Source: Capsicum annuum | Lineage: Eukaryota > Streptophyta > Magnoliopsida > Solanales > Solanaceae | Direction of reading: 5' to 3' | Length of the DNA stretch: 64,000 nt | NCBI RefSeq assembly: GCF_002878395.1 | Contig: NC_061118.1 | Location: 3,112,310-3,176,309, forward strand | Shown here: piece after piece, positions 56,071 to 64,000 of the stretch | Position numbering within the stretch: position 1 is the first letter of the stretch | Layout: each line of letters starts with the position of its first letter | Notes under the pieces: model-generated | Seen by the model: only the letters and a program-made list of their open reading frames with translations | Told to the model about the DNA's origin: nothing | Databases searched by the model: none | Program-made: the position numbers and the translations under genes

Positions 56071-57487
56071 ATGTTGTGTTCTAATGCCTTTGTTACCTCT
56101 TGTTCTGTTAGTTTAAGGTGGTTGGTTTGTGGCTTCCTAGATGGTCCTCCATATTACACCAAATCCAAGGGAGGGTTAGTTGTGTCCAACAAGGATATAG
56201 AGAGTGGCATCATGGATGAAACAAAGAGTCAGGAAATTGAGAGTTTAAAGAAAGAGAATTTGAGACTGAGAAAACAAATGATGGAAATGTACCGAGCTTG
56301 GGCCAGTAGACTGCCTCTACCTCCGTTCCCCACTTTTAACCCTGCAAATACCTTGAGTCTTCAGAAAAATTGCAAAGTCAGTTTCCTTCTGTTATTGATG
56401 CACCACAACATGCCCAGAATCCATACCACATCAAATGCACCTCAATACTTCCACCACTGTTTCTTTAGCTGCTCAATATAAGTCTACCACATTCACAGCA
56501 CCACATACCATCTGTGCTTTTATTGCTCAACCTTCTACTAAGGCTTCCACTTTGGCTATCAATCCATCGATTGTGCTTCCCTAGTCCACTAGTGAATCCA
56601 CGTTCAATACTCTTGATGATCATTGTTATACTCTTGAGCCTACCATTGAATTAAGTGGACCGCCAAAATTTCTTACTAAGAAGCCTAGTATGCTAGAAGA
56701 GCCAGAGGAAATGGTTGGGAAATTTAAGAGTGTAGAAAATGAAATAAGAAGTTCCTTAGGACTTGTAGGCTATGAAGATGTTTCATACAAAAATTGGGGA
56801 ATGTTGTCAACTGTTAACCTTCCTCCAATCTTTGAGACATCAAAACTTGAGTAGCTTGGTGGACAACATGATTCTGTGAAACATTTAGGACAATATTGCA
56901 ATCAATCAAGGGAAACTGAAGGAAAGAAGAAGGAAAACACACCTATTGTCTTGTCAAGACCAAAGTAGAGTTTAAGAGGTCCAACTCACCAATACTGTCC
57001 GCCTCAATCTCGAGCTTACATATAAAATCCACTTACTCATCTGCAACAAGGTTCCTCTTTTCAAAATCCAAGGAGTTTCATTCTACTTTCTCAATGTCCT
57101 TTGAACAATGCACAATTGTGTACCCATCCGTCTTCTTATCCACAATGGCATACATCTGTCCCTCAACATTGTCCTCGACCCCCACAAATTTACCAAGGAA
57201 CCTCTAAATCTAAATTTCATTCTAGGCCAGAGTTTGCAAGGAGGAGGAAGGAAAAGGATAATTTTACTCTTAATGGGGAATCCTATACTAGTTTGTTCCA
57301 GAGATTGAGATAGAGGGACTTGATTACTCCTCTCTTAGGGAACACTTCTAATTAGCATTTAAGAAATTTTGATCCTAATGCACGATGTTCGTATCATTCT
57401 GATGCTCATGGTCATAGTATTGAAGATTGTCGAGATTTGAAAAGAGAAATTGATAAGATGATTCAAGATGGATCAATTATGGTGTAA
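56071..57487 (+). pseudogene. Element G gag, degraded
   Basis: The frame 56071-56481 includes MDETKSQEIESLKKENLRLR (from 56212), a coiled-coil-like start followed by a Pro-rich segment, typical of Ogre/Tat gag. Later pieces are FLTKKPSMLEEPEEMVGKFK (about 56670-56730), LPPIFETSKLE then a stop and HLGQYCNQSRETEG (about 56875-56920). The frame at 57101-57313 is Gln/Pro/Ser-rich and ends FTLNGESYTSLFQRLR, and CSYHSDAHGHSIEDCRDLKR (about 57390-57445) is a zinc-finger-like C-x2-H-x5-H-x4-C tail. The central capsid part is missing between about 56920 and 56960. Several stops break the frame; the last is at 57485. Confidence 0.7.
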
Positions 57488-59749
57488 AACATTGACAGCG
57501 AGAAAAGATCTAGCCATGTTTATAGGCAAACCAGCGGCTAAGTTATAAGGCTGAGCAATTGAGAAGTCACCCCTCTCCCTACTAGGAAAAGGTCTGGTAG
57601 TTTGTTTTGTTTTCTATTTTCTGATGTATTTCAGGGTTGTAGTTCGAGATTTATCTTGTTTTGTCCGTTTGTCATTTATGTTCGAACCCTCTATATTTTA
57701 TTTCAATTAAATAGAGTGTCCCTTTTTCTCTCTGTGTTCAAAGATATGTTGTTTGTTTGTTTTCTTCACATAGTACATTTTATGTTGATTCTAGTGATAT
57801 GACATGCTAGCAAAATTTTTAGTCAGATCTTAAAATGCAATTTAGCCATAAAACATTGAATCAGAGGTTTAAGTTAGTAAAAGAGAACATCTGAGGAAAT
57901 AGGCAGAGTTTTGAGACGTTTGATGACAAGTTGAAGCGTTCTTTGAAAATTAAGGAGCTTATTTTGATAATCACAAGAATAACTTGATCATCAATTGAAA
58001 GACATATCTCAATTAGTTCAAATAGTGGCTGCGTGAAAAGAATGAAAAATCAACTCCACAAAATCATGAGTCATTCGATGTGAGGAATGTACAACAACGA
58101 TGGAGTTTGCGGAAGAAGTAGTGACACATAGAATCAATCAAAGTTAATGTTGTAAGAGATGTCACAATGATCTTCATCTTTCACTTTCACTTGCATGCTA
58201 TGTACTAGTATTTTCACGAATTGATATGACAAAGGCATTTTATTATTTTATACAAACTTTGTGTCATACTTTGTTTACCCCATTTGAGCTTTAGTCTTAT
58301 TTTCTTTCATACCCTTCTTTTGGAATCAAGATAGAATCAGTAAATCTCAAAAGAAAAGTGTAAAAAAAAAGTGTCCAAAAGGAAAGAAAAGAGAAGAGTG
58401 TCAAGAAAATAGAGTCAGAAAAATCCCAAAGAGAACAAAGTCAATAAAAAGTCAGTGAAAAAAAAAGTTAGAATCAAGCAAAACAAGCCGCCAGAACTAT
58501 GCATGACCTGATTCTCCTCTCTCAAGGATGAGATACGTAGGCTGCCCTACTCAGGGCTCGACCTAACCAAATTAATAGTTTAGAATTGCCGAGTCAGAAG
58601 AAATTGGGGCATGAGTTAATTCTCCTTGTTTGATTCGATTCTAAAAGTTGTAAGTCCTACACCACTTCAAGTGTTGTTTGGGCCTCATGTCATCCCTTCT
58701 TTCTAACCTTATCTAAAATCCAAGTCACAACCAAAGAAAGACCTTCAGATCAATCTTTGAGAATGTTAAGGCTAAGCATGCAATGGATATGATGATGCAT
58801 TTTGGGTACTACTTGTCATCCTCAGCATAAGAAATCAGGAGAGAAATAAAAATGAGAGTCTTATTAGTGAAAACTCTCACGGGAACCATAAGGCAATGGT
58901 GAGCTGAGAGAAAGAAATAGGTTTGTTGGTGAAAACCCTTCAAGGAACTACTAGACCAATAAGGTTTCCGAATGAATTTGTCCTAAGGAAGCAAATCAGT
59001 TTCAAGGCCATTAACTCAACAACAATTGGTAGAAGTTTGGATGGAAAGATTAGGCAGCTTAATCCAAAATACATGACATAATCATTAGAGTTGACTGTCT
59101 TTTTTTGATATATTTATATTTCTTTATTTCAAATGGGGACATTTACTGTCTATTGAGTCAGTTAACCAAATAAAAAATCATTTTCATTTTTTCTCTTGTC
59201 TTTGAGTCATGTCCGTATAAAAAAAAAGTGAGAAAAGATTTCAAAATTGGCTACCAGCTTCTTTAATTGCACAAAGAAAGACAATAGCTAGGACATGAAA
59301 GAGACATGATTGCGAGACAAAAACGTACATATAGAAAGTTTTGTCAACAGACAAGTCTGGGAACCCATGGAAATACCAAGGCACAAAGGGTTTATCTGAG
59401 AAACATGGCAAAGAAAAAATACTGTGTTTGTTTGAGAGTCACTCTTAATAACCTGGGTTTAGGTCAATGATGCAGCAAGTCAATGATCCATACAACGGTT
59501 GGAAACAAGGTTAAAAGTGACGAGGGCAAGAGCGATAGTCGCAAAAGCTAAATCCTCAAACTAGCCACTATGTTTTAAACTCACAAGTTTTCTTTGATGA
59601 AACAGAAAACATATTACCTTCAAAGCAGGGACTTTAGAGCATAAACATCAAGGGTTGCAATGCCTCACTTTTACACATATAGGAAGCAATGTTGCTGCAA
59701 AGGTTTGATAATCAATTCATGGTAAAATTCATATCCTATATCCCTCGGA
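57488..59749 (+). other. Element G non-coding region after gag
   Basis: About 2.3 kb where pol is expected, without any protease, RT, RNase H or integrase motif in any frame I could read. It holds the third copy of the 60-bp element (58495-58553), A-rich stretches (58330-58480) and two short hairpin-forming units at about 58848-58975. The 66-codon frame at 57602-57802 is hydrophobic but unsupported. Confidence 0.6.
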
Positions 59750-60575
59750 TACACACTTTCTTATTTTGGTAATTCAAGCAGCATTAGTAAGGAGAAACAT
59801 TTCCTTGTTTTGGTAATTTAAGTAGCATTGTTAAGGAGACACACTTCCTTATTTTTGTAATTTAAGAGGCATTGGTAAGGAGATGCACTTTCCTGTTTGG
59901 GTATTTCTAGCAACATTTGTAAGGAGACACACTTTCTTATTTGGGTAATTCAAGTAGCATTAGTAAGGAGACACACTTTCTTATTTTGGTAATTCAAGCG
60001 GCATTTGTAAGGATACACACTTTCTTGTTTAGGTAATTCAAGAGACATTTGTTAGGAGGAGTACTTCCTTGTTTGGGTAATTCAAGAGGCATTGGTAAGG
60101 AAATGCACTTCATTTTTTGAGTAATTCCTGTAACATTTGTAAGGAAACACACTTCCTTATTTGGTAATTCAAGAGGTATTTGTAAGGAGAGACACTTTCT
60201 TATTTGATAATTCAAGCAACATTTGTAAGGAGACATACTTTCTTGTTTGGTAATTCAAACGGCATTTGTAAGGAGACACATTTCCTTATTTGGATAATTC
60301 TAGCAACATTTGTAATGAGACATACTTATTTGTTTGGGTAATTCAAGCAGCATTGGTAAGGAGATGCATTTTCTTGTTTTGGTAATTCAAGCAACATTTG
60401 TGAGGAGACACACTTTCTTGTTTGAGTAATTCAAGTGGCATTGGCAAAGGAGACACACTTCTTTATTTTGGTAATTCAAGCGACATTTGTAAGGAGATGT
60501 ACTTTATTGTTTTGATAATTCAAGAAACATTGGTAAGGAGATGCACTTTCTTGATTGGGTAATTTGAATTTTTCT
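59750..60575. repeat. Minisatellite of about 43 bp in element G
   Basis: About 19 head-to-tail imperfect units with the consensus order GGTAATTCAAG, then CRRCATTTGTAAGGAGA, then CACACTTTCTTGTTT. Unit starts are visible at about 59768, 59812, 59856 and onward at 41-44 bp spacing to about 60575. Variation between units is mostly single bases. The minus-strand frame 60236-59994 is a reading of the array, not a gene. Tandem repeats just before the 3' LTR are a known trait of Ogre elements. Confidence 0.9.
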
Positions 60576-60880
60576 TTTTAGGTAATGCACTTCCTAACTT
60601 AAGTCTTGATTCCTAGTAGATGGACTTCCTAGTTGAGTCAGTTCTCTTGATTTGTAGAAGATGCACTTTCTTGTCGAGTTGTCATACTTAACCCTTAGGA
60701 GATGCACTTCCTTGCTAGTTTTCATTTGTTAGGTGGCACACCTTTTAACTTAAACTTGTATCTCTAGAAGATGTATTTTCTAGTTAGAATCCCTCACTTT
60801 AATTGTTAGGAGACGCACTTCCTAGTCTTGGTTATTTAATTTTACTCTCCAAAGATGCATTTCTTGGTCAGAGTCTTGAT
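60576..60880. repeat. Second, looser repeat array in element G
   Basis: About five irregular units sharing AGATGCACTTCCTAGT-like cores (about 60618, 60659, 60698, 60768, 60811, 60853), spaced by roughly 40-70 bp. They look like a worn relative of the 43-bp array beside them, with the AGATGCACTT segment in common. Confidence 0.65.
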
Positions 60881-61079
60881 TCATCATCGCAACATACAAC
60901 TAGGTATGATGTGACATTGCCAAAAGTCTTCAGATGATAAACTGGGGAAAAAATTCAATTTCTGTTTTTGGAACTTTACTTTTCTAGCAAACGGAATTTC
61001 TCTTTACAATAATTTTTGTTTGGAATAATTTTCTTTCTAGTTTTGATGTTATTTAGGTGCCCGCCTGAAGAATAGGACG

Positions 61080-61345
61080 AATAAATGAAAAGTCAAGAAA
61101 CAAGGTGAAGAAGTTGAAAGTTAAGAAACAAGGTGAAGAGGTTGAAAGTCAAAAAATAAGGTGAAGAATTTGAAAGTCAAGCAACAAGGTGAAGAAATTG
61201 AAAGTCAACAAATTGAAAAAATAGCAAATCAGGAGCCTGCCTGAAGACAAGGTGATGAAATTGAAAGTCGGGAGCTCGCCCGGAGAATAGAGTGATGAGA
61301 TTGTAAGTCAGGAGCCCGCCTGAAAAATAGGATGATGAAACTCAA
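61080..61345. repeat. Third repeat array in element G
   Basis: First about five units of 27 bp or so (AAGGTGAAGAAGTTGAAAGTC type, 61085-61220), then about three units near 43-50 bp that add AGGAGCCCGCCTGAA (61225-61345). A related ATTTAGGTGCCCGCCTGAAG lies just ahead at about 61051-61070. No open frame follows the repeat through. Confidence 0.75.
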
Positions 61346-61575
61346 GTCAAAAGTCCACAAGAAGCTGCATAGATAGGACTTTTATAATTTTGTTTATGAT
61401 TTAACTTGTAATTTTTATTTTAATGTAATGACAGAGCTGCAGATTGGAACCTCGATGGGACCTCACTCAACTCTCTAACCCGGTTGTCCTTCTTCCTTTT
61501 GTTTCTTCCTTTGAATAATGGTCGGGTCAAAATTCTGTCTCGTTGTCTACTTCTTTGGATGAAAACACTTTGTGT

Positions 61576-61597
61576 TTACATGCAAAGAGGGGCATGA
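61576..61597 (+). other. Polypurine tract of element G
   Basis: GCAAAGAGGGGCATGA directly precedes the 3' LTR start TGTAGACAC, in the place expected for plus-strand priming. Confidence 0.7.
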
Positions 61598-63603
61598 TGT
61601 AGACACACAATTTTGTCCCTTCCGAAAGCATTTTTACCATTTTTACTCTAGCCTTACCACGTACCCTCACCCATGTGATTATATCCCAAAAAGATACAAA
61701 AAATAAAAACCCTATCCTAACTAAATTTACACCTCATCCTAACAACCTACCCCACCCCATACCCCTACCTACGTACCCCTTCCCTTTATGTTTTTCCTTG
61801 GGTTATCCCATAACAGAACAAAAAATAAAAAATGGGACCACCACATTTATTAAATACGGAGGAAGAAAGAGAAAACACCCTTCTGACTTTCACGTAAAAA
61901 ATTCCACACACCCATATACACTACACACTCTCAATTCCACCGGAAGACAGCCATTAACGCACCCAATTAATGACAGAGACACAAACACATAAAAATGGAG
62001 TGAGGGTAAAGCGAGGTCGAGGGAAAAATTGAGAGAAAGAGGGGATCGAAGCGGAAAGAGTAAGATTTAAGGTTGAAAGATAAAAACAGAGAGGAAAAGT
62101 CGACAGAGAAATTTGGACAAGGTTTTCACTAAAAACTTTGCCGTTGCAGATCGCATCTCCATTTTCGGTTGCTTCCAAGCTTATCGGAGCTCAGGCATAG
62201 CAAAGGGTCCTTGTTTTTCAGTTCAAAATCCACCGGAAGACACCCAGTCGCTGTCCTGTTACTATTTCGATGGGTCCACCGAATTTTTGAAATCACTGAC
62301 TCTATTGTTGCTATTTCCATTTTAGTTCATCGAGGTCAGTACTGGCTTTGGGATTTAAGTTTGATTTTAGTTTTAGGTTTGGATTTCTCACAATTCGAGT
62401 TAGTTTTGTTTCGTTGTTGAGTTTGGGTTCGAACCAAATATTTTGATTGCGGTTTTTAATATCGAGTTGGTCGAGTTTGGTGTTTTTGGGGTCCTGCTCA
62501 TTGGTCAAGGTTCAATTCGCGGATTTGGAATGCAAATTTCTTTTGTTCATTTAAATAATATTTGAATTCAAAAGCTTTATTTGAGGTCTAATTTTCTCTT
62601 CTCTCTCCCTTTATTTTAATTTTGGTGTGATTGTGGATGTGATTCGATATCTTTATTCTATTTGTTTGGATAATTTGGGTGACTTTGGATGTTGTTTGCT
62701 TTTGAATAATTATTGTCGATATTAAATGTGATGGCAATTTGAGTTTGAGATTGTATTAAACATGAAATAGGGGTGGGAATAAAAAATTAATTAAGTTAAA
62801 CGTTGATTAGTTTAACCCATTAATTGTTGTTGATTGGAAACGGATGCTAATTTGGACGAATCCGATAGTATCATGTTTAGTTCAAAATGGGTAGGCAATA
62901 GTAGGCTCGGGTAGGCAAATTTAGAAATTGTGTTTTTGTTGAATGTTTGAAATTTTATAAAATAGTTTGTTTTTCTCGCATTGAAATGATGTATTTATTT
63001 GGCCAGAAAATGCCCTAAGGTTTCACGTATTTACTCACCGGGGAATGCCCCGACGTATTATGTCTTCAAAGAAGGTTCGTGATCAAGGCCCGAGGCATCG
63101 GGTAAAGCACGGGAACATAGTTCGGGATTAGTGTAGGTTAGAATAGGATTTAATTTTTTGCATCTTTTATTTTTTGATTGTATAATTGGACTGAACACTA
63201 TATTTTGGATTTATTTTGTTTCGTGTGTTTGATTGATTGTTTTATGTGGTTTATGTGTTTTATATATTTTATAACATTAAATTAGCTGATTCGCTCCACC
63301 AAGCAACCATGGTCTAACCACGGGATCAAGGGATGCCTAACACCTTCCCCTCAGTCAACAGAATTCCTTAACTGGAATCTCTATTCGCAGATAAGTTTTA
63401 GAGTCAAACCGTTTTGAAAAGGATTTCCAAAGGTGACTTGGCACACCTGATTTATGCCAAGTGGAAACTCTGAGTTTTGAATAAAAAATGTAATTAATCC
63501 TTTTTTGAAACAACTGTTCAATCTTTTGTCACTTTAATAATGAAAATCCTTTCGAACCTTAAAATTGATAATTCTTTTCGGGTTGAAAAAAAGGGGTGTG
63601 ACA
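61598..63603 (+). repeat. 3' LTR of element G
   Basis: About 2.0 kb from TGTAGACACAC to GGGGTGTGACA, followed by the ACAGC target duplication. It keeps the proper CA end that the 5' LTR has lost. The overlapping frames on both strands at 61675-62508 are long but have no motif, are not kept in the sister LTR, and are taken as chance. Confidence 0.85.
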
Positions 63604-64000
63604 ACAGCATTAATCATTAGTTGTAAAATTAACTTTCCCAAATTCCCGTTGATAATTCACTACCTTTAGCTGGTTTCTCAGTTCGAGCAAACCAACGTAT
63701 GGCTAGATCTATTGTTTGCAACCAATAGAAAACATTCATTACAAAGGAATTCTCAACATGTTCACACAATCACTCGAATCTTATCCAACTATTAAATCAC
63801 CAAAATAATACTTATAGCTCCCATAACTCTAGTTGTGGGATTTAGTTCCTCATGAAATAGAAATAGAAATCATAAATTGAATCCACAATTGAAAGTAAAT
63901 AAATTTACAAATGATGGAATTAAAGGTTGTCCTCTTCCAAGTAAAATAGAGAATTCCTAAAACTCAATTAATGATTCAAATATGAATTCGAAAATTTTAA
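63604..64000 (-). repeat. LTR of element F, part after element G
   Basis: Continues the sequence interrupted at 52541, starting with the ACAGC target duplication of G. It runs to the end of the window with no coding signal and no LTR terminus. Confidence 0.55.

Larger units (their letters stand above)
52542..63603 (+). mobile_element. Element G: Ogre-like retrotransposon lacking pol
   Basis: An 11,062-bp element flanked by ACAGC (52537-52541 and 63604-63608). Its LTRs, 52542-54556 and 61598-63603, both start TGTAGACAC and end GGGGTGTGA plus two bases (AA or CA). The primer site TGGCGACTCTGCTGGGGA, the gag type and the presence of tandem repeats before the 3' LTR fit the Ogre/Tat group (from family knowledge). 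Between gag and the 3' LTR there are about 4 kb without protease, RT, RNase H or integrase. It is therefore a non-autonomous derivative. It is on the plus strand. Confidence 0.85.

Noticed and set aside
59994..60236. 80-codon minus-strand frame with internal repeats
   Set aside because: It is a translation of the 43-bp minisatellite; unit length is not a steady multiple of three.
59750..60575. CRISPR-like array
   Set aside because: There are no constant repeats with unique spacers. Units diverge along their whole length, and the DNA is plant nuclear sequence.
61675..62508. Cluster of frames up to 105 codons, possibly a host gene
   Set aside because: All lie inside the 3' LTR of element G, are not preserved in the 5' LTR, and show no known domain or splice-site pattern.

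Overview
This window is repeat-rich plant nuclear DNA with no recognisable host gene. It is almost entirely layered LTR retrotransposons plus one scrambled endogenous plant pararetrovirus. The AT-rich composition, Tekay/Del-like gypsy elements with LTRs of about 2 kb or more, an Ogre-like element and an integrated caulimovirid together suggest a large-genome eudicot. Solanaceae (pepper, tomato or potato relatives) is the best guess, from family resemblance only. Every coding region seen is broken by stops, frameshifts or deletions.

Region 1 (1-17371). A tandem chain of a short, apparently non-autonomous Athila/Tat-like family (here family A): end of one internal region, LTR A1 (383-2398), internal (2399-4949), LTR A2 (4950-5437 and 12748-13076), internal (13077-15609), LTR A3 (15610-17371). 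LTR A1 carries a Stowaway-like MITE. LTR A2 has lost its middle, replaced by a mosaic: a gypsy RT scrap (5438-5734), a duplicated caulimovirid RT piece (5729-6113, minus), an inverted caulimovirid leader plus movement-protein start (6122-6892, plus), and a near-complete but decayed caulimovirid polyprotein on the minus strand (12747-6893, order leader, MP, CP, PR, RT, RNase H).

Region 2 (17372-25962, resuming 48985-49022). Tekay-like gypsy element B on the plus strand. LTR A3 abuts its 5' LTR on the left, and its 3' LTR is split by element D.

Region 3 (25963-48984). Tekay-like gypsy element D on the minus strand, with near-matching target duplications (ATTAC/ATTAT). Its right LTR holds two further insertions: Tekay-like element E (34531-41771, minus, TSD TTTTA) and family-A element A4 (42056-48386, plus, TSD ATGAA). 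Removing them restores a right LTR of about 2.2 kb, matching the left one.

Region 4 (49023-52068). A minus-strand family-A LTR (A5) with a stub of internal sequence, joined to a second B-type gag-pol fragment (B').

Region 5 (52069-64000). LTR sequence of another element (F) split by G (52542-63603, TSD ACAGC), an 11-kb Ogre-like element with two 2-kb LTRs, a degraded gag, no visible pol and several tandem-repeat arrays.

Nothing here works together as a pathway. The genes are gag, protease, RT, RNase H and integrase remnants, and the interest lies in the order of insertion, the tandem recombination products and the rearranged viral integrant. Boundaries were set by reading repeat against repeat by eye. 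Those defined by target duplications or LTR termini are precise; coding-domain edges are approximate.
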